Counted from the first letter of the stretch, positions 8,631 through 17,532 are shown. The stretch: 64,000 nucleotides of DNA from Pelagomonas calceolata (GCA_918797485.1 CAKKNE010000005.1:3472001-3536000), one strand, 5' to 3'. A program made the numbers and translations. Notes: generated by a model from the sequence alone, not told the origin.

Positions 8631-10436
8631 ATGGCCTCGCCGCGCAGTCCCCTGTCCCCGCGGCCGCCGCCCTCCCCAGGCCAGGACGACACGGAGGCCT
8701 GGCGCGCCAAGTTCGTCCACTTCTACCAGACGAACGCCCCGTCAAAAGCGAAATTCGTGAACGACAAGATGATGGCCAAGTGGAAGGGGCGCTACAAGGA
8801 GTTGTATTCGAACCTCGAGCGGAAGTACGGCCCGCTCGGCGCGCCCACTTCTCCACCTAGACCGCCGTCGCGGCCCGGTTCTGGAAGGGCTTTTGGCGGA
8901 AGAGGTAAAAGAACGGTAGCGGATCTATCGTCTGAATTTGAAGCCTTGGTGAATAAGGCGCGGCGCGAGTGTCCGGACAACAAAGCTCCTTTAGACTTGG
9001 TCGATGCGAAGCTGACGGCGGCCGAGAACGGGTTAGAAACCTCAACATTTACGGTGTGTGCCCGCATCAGACCGAAACTCAAACAAGACGAAGGAGACGA
9101 AGACTTCGTTTGCGTAGTGCCGGGCGAGCATGGCCGGGCGGCGCGGTGTTTGGTGCCGCGCGTGTCCATTACTGGTAGGCCCAAGCTCGACGAGGCGCGG
9201 TCGGAGCTGGACTGGACTTGGGGCCCCAATGCGGACGAGGACAACATCTTTGATGCTGTTGGAAGGCCTTTGGTGCACAGAGCTCTGGATGGCCAGGTAG
9301 GCGTCATTTTTGCGTATGGTCAGACCGGAAGCGGTAAAACGCATACGATGTCGAACCTGATGGAGCGCGTCGTCGGCGAGTTGTTCAAGTCTGGCGCGGC
9401 CGCTAATGTGATGAGACACAGAAAGATAAGCTTCTCGTACTGCGAGATTTTGGGGAGCGACGCGAACGACTGCCTGAGCCCCTCCCACGACGCGGTCAAG
9501 ATCGGCGAGATGCTCGACGGTCGAGTCGTCCTCAAGAACCTCAGCGAGCACGAGGTCGAGGACGCGGCGCAGATGCATGCATTGGTGAAGAAGGCCGCGG
9601 CCACGCGCTCGACGGAATCTACTGCCCGCAATGACACTTCCTCACGTTCACATGGGATTGGCATTGTTACAGTAGCACCCCCAGAAGGCTGCGCGCTCGC
9701 CGGCAAGCTCTACGTCATCGACCTGGCTGGGAGTGAGCGGGCGGCCGACTCCAAGGACCACGACCAGCAGCGACTCGAAGAGACGAAGGCTATTAATATT
9801 TCACTGATGGCATTGAAAGAGTGCATCAGGGCTAGAACGAAGGCGTCACGTCCTGGGGCTGCTAGATCGGTACATATACCGTACAGAAGAGCGAAATTGA
9901 CCCAGGTTATGAAGGACGTCTTTGATGTTGCGTCTCCCAGGTTATGCGCTACGGTTGTCTTAGCTTGTGTGGCTCCGACGGCGCGGGACGTGGATCACTC
10001 GAAGAACACGCTGTCGTATGCCGCTCCATTAAAGGTAGCCGTCGAGGCCGCCCCCCATTTACAACGCGACGACCGCGACCCGGCGCTCTGGGCTACTACA
10101 CAGTTAATAGAGTGGGTCGCGGAAACCGCTCCCTGTACTATGGAGCAGGCCAAGCAGATCGTGAATCAAAACACTGGCGTCCAGTTCTGCGCCGTGTCGG
10201 AATCCGCCTTATTTGCGCGCTGCGCCGCCGCCGAGCTCGACGCGAAGCAATCGAAGAAGTTGTATGGTGCGTTGTGGACGGCCGTCATCGACGCGAAAAC
10301 TCGCAATAGGAGACCGGACGGCACGATCATCACCGAAGAAGATGAAGCGAGGGAGAAGGCGGAGAAGGCCCAAGCTTTGCGCGACAAGGCCGCGCTCTGG
10401 AAGGAGCGCGAGAAGACGCTGCGGTCCGACTTCTAG
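8631..10436 (+). CDS. Kinesin-13-like motor protein
   Basis: A 601-residue protein. The motor domain spans about residues 138-470. P-loop GQTGSGKT is at 230-237, switch I is NDTSSRSHGIG and switch II is DLAGSERAAD. The relay segment EETKAINISLMALKECIRA and the closing NTLSYAAPLKV follow the kinesin-13 (KIF2/MCAK) pattern, especially ALKECIRA. Kinesin-13s depolymerise microtubule ends rather than walk, acting in spindles and flagellar length control. The N-terminus (1-135) contains a short basic/aromatic module KAKFVNDKMMAKWKGRYKEL. The C-terminus (470-601) is helical, ending in a charged coiled coil. The protein is shorter than most kinesin-13s. Confidence 0.85.
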   Translation: MASPRSPLSPRPPPSPGQDDTEAWRAKFVHFYQTNAPSKAKFVNDKMMAKWKGRYKELYSNLERKYGPLGAPTSPPRPPSRPGSGRAFGGRGKRTVADLSSEFEALVNKARRECPDNKAPLDLVDAKLTAAENGLETSTFTVCARIRPKLKQDEGDEDFVCVVPGEHGRAARCLVPRVSITGRPKLDEARSELDWTWGPNADEDNIFDAVGRPLVHRALDGQVGVIFAYGQTGSGKTHTMSNLMERVVGELFKSGAAANVMRHRKISFSYCEILGSDANDCLSPSHDAVKIGEMLDGRVVLKNLSEHEVEDAAQMHALVKKAAATRSTESTARNDTSSRSHGIGIVTVAPPEGCALAGKLYVIDLAGSERAADSKDHDQQRLEETKAINISLMALKECIRARTKASRPGAARSVHIPYRRAKLTQVMKDVFDVASPRLCATVVLACVAPTARDVDHSKNTLSYAAPLKVAVEAAPHLQRDDRDPALWATTQLIEWVAETAPCTMEQAKQIVNQNTGVQFCAVSESALFARCAAAELDAKQSKKLYGALWTAVIDAKTRNRRPDGTIITEEDEAREKAEKAQALRDKAALWKEREKTLRSDF

Positions 10437-10505
10437 CTTTTTCCCGATCCCGGTAATAACTTCGTTTGCTGGGAGTTGTGCCTCTGTGTCGAGAGGAGCA
10501 GTCTG

Positions 10506-10582
10506 GCTAGTAGTAGTAGTAGCTGCCCTACCACCGACGTATAAGGTACCGTAGGTACTTAGGTACCGATACCTTTACCTAA
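10506..10582. repeat. Short TAG microsatellite and GGTACC-rich tract
   Basis: A run of TAG units (about 10506-10523) is followed by overlapping GGTACC/TAGGTAC palindromic words at 10544-10582. It lies between the kinesin and MAPEG genes; no gene is seen here. Confidence 0.6.
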
Positions 10583-10703
10583 CCAGTCGATTTTCGCGCC
10601 GCCAGTGGCCTGAGGCCAAAGGAGCAGGCTCGTTAGTATCAGAACTCATAGATATTCATCCCTGGACGAGTATTCTTGCAACAGATTCCCACTCTAGTGT
10701 TCC

Positions 10704-11546
10704 ATGCATCGCTTTGCTCTCGTGATTTCCACTGTTGCCGCCTTCGCGCCGGCGCCGCGCATTTCGCGGCCGTTGTCGCGTGTCGGCGCGCCGGTCCCCG
10801 TCGCGACCGCGCGCGTCCAGCCGACCCTGGCGGCGAAACTGCCCGGCGCGGAATTTGACGGATGCGTCGCCGTGCAAGGTTCGTGGCTCGCCGTCTGTCG
10901 AGCGCTGCGTAGAAATCAATTGCAACGCGCTACACGTCATCGACGCGATGTTGGCCCCGTGGAACTCACTGGTTTGTTGCGCACAGATTATGGCTACATG
11001 TGGCTCTCCGCGAGCCTGCCCTCGGACGCCTCAGAAAACCAGAAGACCTGGGCGACACGGTGTTTTCTCAACATGCACGAGCAGGCGCCCGCGTTCCTCG
11101 CCGCGTTCTGGACGCACGCGATCTTCGCGTCGCCCGCGCGAGCGGCCCAATGCGGCGCGGTCTACGTCGCGACGCGCGTACGGTCACGACGTGCGAATCA
11201 AAAGCTTCGCCAGGGGTAGCCCGCGCGCCACCGGTCGCTCTCCGCGCAGGTCCTCTACGGCATCCAACGCTTCCACCTGAAGGGCGGCATGAGCGTCAAC
11301 GCCGGCCTCGTATCGACGGTTCCGGGCTACGTGATCAACCTGTACCTCATGACGACCGCCGTGGCCCGGCGCTGCTTCGGAAAAGTTGGCTTCGGCGCCT
11401 CGAAGTGGGCCCCGCTCGCGTTCTTCCCCGTCTGCGTCTCGTTGTTCCTTTTGTCTGGCGTCGTGAATGAGAAGATCAAGGGCCAGTTCGAAGACGCCAA
11501 CGCCAAGTTCCGGCCGGTGCCGCCGGTCCCGGACACGGGGTGCTGA
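10704..11546 (+). CDS. MAPEG-family membrane protein, probably plastid-directed, three exons
   Basis: Exons 10704-10878, 10987-11177 and 11250-11546 join in frame to about 220 residues. The N-terminus MHRFALVISTVAAFAPAPR is a signal peptide with an AAFAP junction, the stramenopile plastid-import hallmark. The body has four hydrophobic segments. NMHEQAPAFLAAFW, then VYVATRVLYGIQ across the second junction, fits the MAPEG pattern of a Glu in helix 2 and an R-x-x-Y motif. MAPEG proteins include microsomal glutathione transferase and leukotriene C4 synthase, so a glutathione-linked detoxification or lipid peroxide role is plausible. The last exon is clearly membrane-spanning. Both introns are read from GT-AG signals that repair the conserved motif. 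Confidence 0.6.
10879..10986 (+). mobile_element. Introner-like intron 1 in the MAPEG gene
   Basis: A 108-nt GT-AG intron, in frame if retained. It contains GTAGAAATCAATTG near its 5' part, the core CGTCATCGACGCG, and ends with TCACTGGTTTG then TTGCGCACAG. That end closely matches the 3' end of the LHC intron at 38104-38193. Confidence 0.65.
11178..11249 (+). mobile_element. Short intron 2 in the MAPEG gene
   Basis: A 72-nt intron, phase 0, starting GTACGGTC and ending TCTCCGCGCAG. It contains GTGCGAATCAAAAGC, which resembles the introner terminus GTGCRTAAATCAA, but the internal core is absent. Membership of the family is uncertain. Confidence 0.5.
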
Positions 11547-11616
11547 GCGCCCCCCTCACGCCGTCGACGCGACACGGATCGAGTAAAAGCATAACTTAGT
11601 AACGCAGGGATGCGTC

Positions 11617-13262
11617 TCAGGCGCGGGCAACGGCAAACGCCTGGTCGATGTCGGCCTTGATGTCTTCGAGGTCCTCGTAGCCCACGGAGATGCGCACGCC
11701 CGCGGGCTTGACGCCGGCCGCGATCTGCTGGTCCGTCGTGAGCTGCTGGTGCGTCGTCGAGGCCGGGTGGATGACGAGCGTGCGCGCGTCGCCGACGTTC
11801 GCGAGGTGGGCGCACATCTTCAGGGCCGTGATGAACTTCTTGCCGCGCTCGCGGGCCTGGTCCTCCGTGTCTCCGGCCAATTCAAACGTGAACACGGAAC
11901 CGAAGCAGCCCGGCCCTGCGCGGGTAGACGGGTCGCGGCGACGGCGTGCGGGAGGGATAGAAATACTCTCGGGACGCCGGAAACCCACGGAAGTACTTTT
12001 TGGCCAGTTCGTGCGACGGGTGCGACGGCAAGGAAATAGACAGGACCGAGCCCTCCTTGACGGCCTCGTGGCCGTTGAGCCATTCCGCCAGAGCGTTCGC
12101 GTTCTCGCAGTGGGCCTTGCAGCGCAGCGACAGCGTCTCCAACCCCTGGATGAGCTGGAAGGCGTTGAAGGGCGCGATACACCCACCCATGTCTCTGAGC
12201 GTCTTGACGCGCGCGAGTAGAATGAAGACGAGGTTGCAGGCGTCGACGCCGAAGATCGGGTGGTTGGCGAAGTCGCCGCCGTGGTACGACTCCTGCGGGC
12301 CCGCGACGAGCGGGTATTTGAGGCTACCGTCGGCCTTCTTCACGCGCCAGTCGAACGACGAGCCGTCCACGATGATGCCACCAATGCTGGTCCCGTGACC
12401 ACCGATCCACTTCGTCGCCGACTCAACAACGATATCCGCCCCCCAGGCCAGCGGCTTGCAGGTCCAGCCGCCCTGCCCAAACGTGTTGTCACACACTATA
12501 GGTATGGAGTTGGTCTTGGCGATCTCGACGTACTTCTCGAAGTCCGGAACTGTGCTGCTGGGATTGGAGATCGTCTCCAGATAAATACACTTCGTATTTT
12601 CATCAATCAGTGACGCGGCTTCGTCGGGATTGGCCGCGTTGAAGAAGCGCGCTTCAATTCCTAAGTTCGCGAAGGAGTACTTGAACTGCGTGTACGTGCC
12701 TCCGTAGAGCTCGGACGACGCCACGAAGTTGTCGCCCGACGACATGAACGTGAGCAGAGCGTGCATCTGCGCCGACTGGCCGCTCGCCACGGCCAAAGCA
12801 TTGGGCAAAGTCGTCGCGTTGTCGCAATCCCCATGAGCCTTGCAGGGCGCGCCCTCGAGCTTGGCGACCTTGTACTCGAGGACGTGCGTCGTGGGGTTCA
12901 TGAGGCGCGTGTAGATCGGGCCTAATTGACTGAGCTCGAAGAGCGCGCCGCCGTGCTCGGCGGACTTGAACTCGAAGCTTGTGGTCTGGAAGATGGGCGG
13001 CGCTCTGGCTCTGTTGTCCGTGTCTAATTTATGACCGTGGTGCAGCATGCAGGTCGTGAAGCCCTCGCCGGCCACGTACCCTGCGCGCGGCGACGGCGTG
13101 GAGGGCGCGCGCGGCGACGCCGTCGCTCCAAAGTTGCGGGCAGCCTCCGCGGCGCGGCGCCGCGGGCGGGCGCCCGGCGGGGCAGCAATGGGATCCTTTT
13201 GTTAATAAACGCTGGCGCGCGCCGTAGGGCCCGGTCTTTTCGCGGAGTTCGTCGGCTGACAT
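11617..13262 (-). CDS. O-acetylhomoserine/O-acetylserine sulfhydrylase-like PLP enzyme, three exons
   Basis: Exons 13262-13211, 13080-11989 and 11915-11617 join to about 480 residues. The body is a Cys/Met-metabolism PLP enzyme. [21 protein letters not shown] is the substrate/PLP-phosphate region, cited by its place near residue 75. SSELYGGTY and DNTFGQGG are PLP contacts, and [10 protein letters not shown] carries the Schiff-base lysine. [11 protein letters not shown] with the insertion near the active site is typical of MetY/Met17 sulfhydrylases rather than cystathionine gamma-lyase. The likely reaction is sulfide plus O-acetylhomoserine to homocysteine. The short first exon [17 protein letters not shown] shows no targeting signal. 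The exon 2-3 join restores [17 protein letters not shown]. Confidence 0.8.
11916..11988 (-). mobile_element. Introner-like intron 2 in the sulfhydrylase gene
   Basis: A 73-nt GT-AG intron (minus strand), starting GTGGGTTTCC and ending CACGCCGTCGCCGCGACC...CGCGCAG, with the family core near its 3' end. Confidence 0.55.
13081..13210 (-). mobile_element. Introner-like intron 1 in the sulfhydrylase gene
   Basis: A 130-nt GT-AG intron from GTTTATTAAC to CACGCCGTCGCCGCGCGCAG. The junction gives a phase-1 join that places the enzyme in frame. The core sits at the 3' end. Confidence 0.55.
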
Positions 13263-13501
13263 GGTCGTTGTCTGGTCCTTGCTCGCTGTGCAACCTATTT
13301 TGCTTGTGCGCGCTTTATTGGCGGCGCTTTTGTGGATGTTTCCGGTCGGCGAGACAGAATCGGCGCTAGGTCGGGTCCGCGAGGCCGAGGCACGCGCGCG
13401 CCGCGAGGCGTCCGTTGCGACGTTGGCGAGGGCTGGAGCGTGCGCGCAGAGGTGTGGGCGGGGCGGCCTCGCGATTCGCGCGCGCGGCGGGACGCGAGCC
13501 G

Positions 13502-13550
13502 CCCCCAGCCCTGGGCTGGGGCGCCGCCCACTAGTCCTAGCACCGTAACA
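13502..13550. repeat. 49-bp repeat, copy 1
   Basis: Contains CCAGCCCTGGG at one end and CTAGCACCGTAACA at the other. It matches 61186-61234 at about 45 of 49 bases in the same orientation. Both copies lie upstream of a minus-strand gene start and downstream of another minus-strand gene. Confidence 0.8.
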
Positions 13551-13592
13551 GATAAAGCCGAGACACTGCAAACTAGACCCACACACACGTTA

Positions 13593-14454
13593 CTACCACC
13601 GCCCCGACACGATCCCCATGCACCCGTTCTCGGCCGAGCACGGGAAGTAGACGTAGCCGCACGTCCTCTCCTCGCACGCCGTCGTCGTGACGGGCTCGTA
13701 CGTCTTCTCGAAGAACTTGGCGCGACCGCTCTTCTTGATCGCCTTCTCGTAGGCCTTGGCGTCCGCCGTGTAGAGGTCCTGGCCGTCCTCCGGTGTCGGC
13801 GTGAATGGTTTCTCATCCAAAATCTCCGTGAGAAATTTCCTGTTCTTGCCGTAGACCTCGGCGGATTCCATGACCTTGCGCGACTGCTCGGCGAGTTTGC
13901 GTTCTTCCGCATCGGCGACCCAGATCACGGTCCGGAACGCATCACCTGCGCGGCGGTCGTGCTGACTGAATCGAGCGGTGAGACCCACACACGCGCCATC
14001 GAGCAATTTGATTTATGCACTGCGCGTCGCCCTCCTCCGACGCGTCCAAGGGAAACTGCGTCGCGCGCGTGGGGTCGACGTGCCGCCAATACACGCCGAG
14101 CAGGGCCTTGTACGAGCACTTGTCCGGGTTGTAGAAGACGCGCAGCGCTCGCGTGTTCGCGGCGTCGTCGACCCGACCGACTTCGGTGCGCGTCACGCCC
14201 TTGTACCGGATCTCGTCGAAGAAGGGCTGCAGGTAGCAGGCCGCGCCGCCGCTGAAGACTGCGGATTTCTCGTCGGCGGCGCGGGCTGGTGCTGGCGTGA
14301 TCGCTGCAGGCAGCAGTGAGGCGGGCAGCAGTGATGCCGTGTTGAGTATGAAGCGGCGTCGCGCCGTCTCGTGCCTGAGAGCATGCAGTCTCATTGCATG
14401 CACTCTCATTGTATGCACGGTGGCCAGAATGGCTGTAAAACGCCTGCAGCGCAT
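13593..14454 (-). CDS. MsrA-like protein with probable thylakoid-lumen targeting, two exons
   Basis: Exons 14454-14031 and 13945-13593 give about 258 residues. The fold signature is that of peptide methionine sulfoxide reductase A: VFSGGAACYLQPFFDE at the catalytic strand, GVTRTEVGRVDD, LRVFYNPDKCSYKALL then VYWRHVDPT, and across the splice FRTVIWVADAEE, equivalent to YRSAIF. The usual GCFW is replaced by AACY, so the Cys remains but its surroundings are altered. The N-terminus contains RRRFILNTASLLPASLLPAA then ARAA, resembling a twin-arginine lumen signal. Family role: reduces Met-S-oxide in oxidised proteins. The best exon join uses a GC donor; other joins are possible. Confidence 0.65.
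13946..14030 (-). mobile_element. Introner-like intron in the MsrA-like gene
   Basis: An 85-nt stretch read as GC-AG. The element body starts CAGTGCATAAATCAAATTG and contains GCTCGATGGCGCG. It is bracketed by GCGACGCG (left) and GTGATGCG (right), a 6 of 8 match expected of an aged 8-bp target duplication. Splicing at the duplications restores the MsrA alignment. Confidence 0.55.
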
Positions 14455-14551
14455 CTCGAATGATCAATGAGACGACTGATAACAACAATTCTATAATATC
14501 ACGATGAATGCGTCTGGTTGAGGGCACCAGGTGATTTGCTCTGCGTGAAAC

Positions 14552-14571
14552 CTAGTGCGTCGAAACGCTAG
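14552..14571. repeat. CTAG near-palindrome 3
   Basis: CTAGTGCGTCGAAACGCTAG. It directly abuts the TAA of the SAP gene (minus strand) and lies 98 bp upstream of the MsrA-like ATG. It matches the copy at 25073 at 17 of 20 positions. Confidence 0.7.
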
Positions 14572-15513
14572 TTACTTCTTACGATTGGGATGCTTCAGAC
14601 ACTTCCCGAGCACCGTCCCGCAGATGCACTTGTGGACGCGCGACAGGCACTTGTGCGACGGGTTGTCGCAGCGGCACCGGTGGACGTGCGCGCGGCACCT
14701 GTGTGGAAACAAAATCTCGGACGCCCCACGCCATCGACGCGACCTCGTCTCGGTAACTGGATCTTTCCACACAGTTCGGCACGGGATCGCCGTCGACGAG
14801 AGCAGGCTGATCATGGTCGTGCAGTTGCAGTTGTGCGCCGTCGCGCGACACGCGGCGAAATTGCCCGTACAACAGGCGCAAAGATGCACCGGCGCGGAGC
14901 ACCGGTCGGGGTGGCCCGACAGACACGTACAAACGTGGTCGGCCCGTTGCGCCGGCGCCTCGCGCGACACGAGCGCCGGCGTCGGGAGCTGCTCGGGCAA
15001 CACGACGCGCATCGCGGACGCCATCGCGCCGAGTTGTTGCCCGCTCATCGAGCCGCGGCCCCAGTTTCTTTTGCGGACGCGTCGCTTCTTCTTCGACGGC
15101 TCGCGGACGCCGCCGTCGTCGTCCACGATCCGTTGCACAAGCTCGGCCTTCTTGCCGCCGACGCGCAGGTTGCGCCGCCGGCAGATCGCCTTCAGTTCGT
15201 CTACCGATCGGGAGGCCAAAGGTACCGCGTCGTCGTCGGACTCGTCGCCGTCGTCTTCCGATTCGTCCTCCGACGATGGCGCCTCGCGCTTGACTGCGGG
15301 TGCAGGCGGCGGAGCAGGCGGCGCGGCGACGGGCGTGGGCGGCGCGGCAGGTGCTGGCGCAGGCGCTGCGGCGGGCGTCTCGATCCGTTCCGGGAGGGCC
15401 GCCGCCTTTTCGCGCGCTCGCGTCCTCGCCGCGGCAGGGTCAAAGCCCTTTTTGATCAACAGTGTGTAGTAGTTCTCCTCGAAGCGAGCCCGGAAGGCGT
15501 CTGTGGTCTCCAT
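14572..15513 (-). CDS. SAP-domain protein with five H-x-C-x-C zinc-type repeats, two exons
   Basis: Exons 15513-14783 and 14698-14572 give about 285 residues. A SAP motif lies at about 103-132 (SVDELKAICRRRNLRVGGKK...), which binds AT-rich DNA, flanked by an acidic tract and a basic KKKRRVRKR cluster. The C-terminal ~100 residues carry five units of the form H-x-C-x-C, 6-13 residues, C: HVCTC, HLCAC, HNCNC, HRCRC and HKCIC. They suggest a compact zinc-binding array. I do not recognise this array as a named family. The intron falls in the long linker of the third unit and its removal leaves the pattern intact. A nuclear, DNA-associated role is likely. Confidence 0.7.
   Translation of the reverse strand: METTDAFRARFEENYYTLLIKKGFDPAAARTRAREKAAALPERIETPAAAPAPAPAAPPTPVAAPPAPPPAPAVKREAPSSEDESEDDGDESDDDAVPLASRSVDELKAICRRRNLRVGGKKAELVQRIVDDDGGVREPSKKKRRVRKRNWGRGSMSGQQLGAMASAMRVVLPEQLPTPALVSREAPAQRADHVCTCLSGHPDRCSAPVHLCACCTGNFAACRATAHNCNCTTMISLLSSTAIPCRTVWKDPVTETRSRRWRGASEILFPHRCRAHVHRCRCDNPSHKCLSRVHKCICGTVLGKCLKHPNRKK
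14699..14782 (-). mobile_element. Introner element intron in the SAP gene, clearest example
   Basis: An 84-nt GT-AG intron. The 76-bp element (14774-14699) has perfect 11-bp terminal inverted repeats CTGTGTGGAAA / TTTCCACACAG. It is flanked by GTGCCGAA (left, inside the intron) and GTGCCGCG (right, exon). The left copy supplies the GT donor and the element end supplies the CAG acceptor, so splicing restores the pre-insertion coding sequence. The core GCGTCGATGGCGTGG is present. Confidence 0.85.
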
Positions 15514-15651
15514 GGCGAGAGTTTTGCCAATTTTTGGTGTTTAGGGAAGATCTCCTCGATCGTGCGCGTACACGGGGGAAGTGCCGAAGCTTTGCGTCAA
15601 GGCTCCTCAGGTCGCGCTTGCTGGAGCTCTAAGTCGATTTCGCCTTGAGTC

Positions 15652-15672
15652 CTAGTATGTCAACGACACTAG
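15652..15672. repeat. CTAG near-palindrome 4
   Basis: CTAGTATGTCAACG...ACACTAG, in the divergent gap 91 bp before the Nup54 ATG. Confidence 0.6.
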
Positions 15673-15762
15673 TTAACTCGCCTGCGGCCGCCAAGTCTGC
15701 AAGCGCGCGCTGCAACGCGCTGCGACTCTTGACGCATCGAGCGCATCGATAGCATCGTTCAA

Positions 15763-16926
15763 ATGGCGTTCTCCTTCGGCAGCACACCAGCCGCGGCGCC
15801 TGCCTTCGGCGCTACACCCGCCGCGGCCCCTGCGGGCGGCCTATTTGGTGCGCCAGCCGCCGCGCCCGCCGCCGGAGGCTTTTCTTTCGGCGCACCCAAG
15901 CCAGCCGGCTCAGGGCTGTTCGGCGCTGCGCCGGCCCCGGCGCCCGCGGGCGGTCTGTTTGGCGCGACGCCCGCGCCCGCACCCGGCGGCCTATTCGGCG
16001 CAAAACCTGCGTTCGGCGCGACGCCGGCACCCGCTGGAGGCCTCTTCGGGGCGAAACCCGCGTTCGGCGCGCCGGCGCCCGCGGGCGGCCTCTTCGGCAG
16101 CACAACGACCACGGGCTTCGGAGCACCACAACAATCACAGATGCCCCCCGGGAGCCTGACGGCGCCGACCGAGGCGCGGCCACAGGGTTTAGGTGTGGAC
16201 CGCGCGGCGTTCGATCTGAGGGCGGCCATCGCCGAGTACACGGCCCAGGGCCAGCCGAACCCCGACGCGCAGCTCGCGACGCTCTGCTACGATGTCGCCG
16301 CCTCCCAACAAGCGGCGCAATTGCTCCAGAGGCAGCGGCCCGCGTCCGTGCCTCCAGAAAGATGGGCCAAGTTCTCGCTGCACAACCCGGACCCCGACCG
16401 CTGCGTGCCCCAGCCCGTGGTGGGCTTTCAAGCTTTGGCGACGCGCGTCGAGCGAGCCCAACAAGCCCTGGCCAAGAACGAGGAGCTCGCGCGGCAGGTA
16501 CGGGCGAAGGCGGAGGTTTTACTAAGGGCGGCGCGGCTGTCCGACGGTGTTGCGGATGAATTGAGAGCTCGAAACGCTACTCTACAACTGCGGCTATTAC
16601 GTGTCGCGAAGAAGGCCGAGGTCGCGCGGCGCGAGAACATCCCCGTGCATCCGGAGGAGCGGCGGCTCGCGGCGCGGCTGCGCAAACTGGAACACGACGC
16701 GCTCGCGCCGCGCGCGGCACTCGACGCGCTGTCGCGGGAGGCGTCGCGCGGCGCGCCGGCGGCGCGCGCGCCGGCGCTCCCGGCCGAGGACCGGGCGCGC
16801 CTCGAGGCCGCGCTCGAGGCGCAGCACGCGGGCCTCGCGAAGCTGCTGGACGTGGCTAGGGTGGATGCCCGCGACGTGGGCATCATGGCGAAGCTCCGCG
16901 AGAAGTCGGCGGCGCCCCGGCCTTAG
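15763..16926 (+). CDS. Nucleoporin Nup54-like (FG-repeat channel nucleoporin)
   Basis: A 387-residue protein. Residues 1-125 are FG-repeat sequence dominated by GGLFGA, AFGA and FSFG units separated by Ala/Pro. Such repeats form the selective barrier of the nuclear pore and bind transport receptors. The second half is alpha-helical. The segment NPDPDRCVPQPVVGFQAL matches the conserved Nup54 motif NPDPxxxVPxPVxGF, followed by long helices predicted to form the Nup62-Nup58-Nup54 coiled-coil trimer. No intron is needed. A much larger FG nucleoporin starts at 61034 on the other strand. Confidence 0.85.
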   Translation: MAFSFGSTPAAAPAFGATPAAAPAGGLFGAPAAAPAAGGFSFGAPKPAGSGLFGAAPAPAPAGGLFGATPAPAPGGLFGAKPAFGATPAPAGGLFGAKPAFGAPAPAGGLFGSTTTTGFGAPQQSQMPPGSLTAPTEARPQGLGVDRAAFDLRAAIAEYTAQGQPNPDAQLATLCYDVAASQQAAQLLQRQRPASVPPERWAKFSLHNPDPDRCVPQPVVGFQALATRVERAQQALAKNEELARQVRAKAEVLLRAARLSDGVADELRARNATLQLRLLRVAKKAEVARRENIPVHPEERRLAARLRKLEHDALAPRAALDALSREASRGAPAARAPALPAEDRARLEAALEAQHAGLAKLLDVARVDARDVGIMAKLREKSAAPRP

Positions 16927-17006
16927 TTAGTTGCGCTAATACGTGTCTTTAGCAGTGGTGGTAATTCGGCGCGTCCCGGCGGCGTCGACGATGGCGTCGA
17001 AGGACC

Positions 17007-17393
17007 TCAGCACGGGTCCCGCCGCGCCGCGGCCAGGTCTTCGTCCCAACTCGCATTCGTCGAGGGCTTCGGGCGCAGCGCGACGACGTCCGGGGTCATC
17101 GCGACGACGTCGTAGTACTTCCGGAGCACGGCATTGTTCCGTTTGCCGATGCGCCGCTTGCCAGCCGCGTTTAGCGTGTAGGACGCGGTGACGTGGGGGA
17201 GCCAGCGGCGCGGCGTCGCGAGCTGGTTCCGGGAGTAGTGGAGCGCGAGGTAGCGTTGCGCGTTTTGTAGAAAGACCGTGCCTCCCGCGGCGACGTGCGC
17301 GTGCGCCTCCAGCAGACAGGCCACGCGGAAGCGCCCGGCGACGAGGACGACGTCGTACTTGTCGGTGCCGTGAATCGCCTTTGTATACGGCAA
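17007..17393 (-). CDS. Methyltransferase-fold-like protein, start not found
   Basis: An open frame of at least 128 residues ending at 17007. The segment KYDVVLVAGRFRVACLLEAH, then AAGGTVFLQNAQRY, matches a class I methyltransferase-like family with the pattern DxVxVDGRxRVxCAL followed by HDxxRxxY. The Asp of the usual VDGR is Ala here. No in-frame ATG precedes the conserved block. The frame stays open upstream to about 17527, so a 5' exon is probably missed or the gene is decaying. An overlapping 43-residue ORF (17532-17401, minus) begins MIGFDPCDCIVDCIGSIICD and contains a run of five Cys. It may be a separate short Cys-rich membrane-associated peptide or chance. Confidence 0.4.
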   Translation of the reverse strand: MPYTKAIHGTDKYDVVLVAGRFRVACLLEAHAHVAAGGTVFLQNAQRYLALHYSRNQLATPRRWLPHVTASYTLNAAGKRRIGKRNNAVLRKYYDVVAMTPDVVALRPKPSTNASWDEDLAAARRDPC

Positions 17394-17532
17394 AAAGGCG
17401 TCAAACTCGGAATCGTCGGCCGCGTCCGTCGTCGCCGGGCGACGACGGCGCGCAACAGCAGCAGCAGAGGTAGTCGCAGATGATGGAGCCGATGCAGTCG
17501 ACGATACAGTCGCAGGGGTCGAAGCCTATCAT

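Noticed and set aside
17401-17403. TGA ending the Cys-run ORF as a possible selenocysteine codon
   Set aside because: Reading through does not give a recognisable protein in that frame and no SECIS-like fold was seen nearby.
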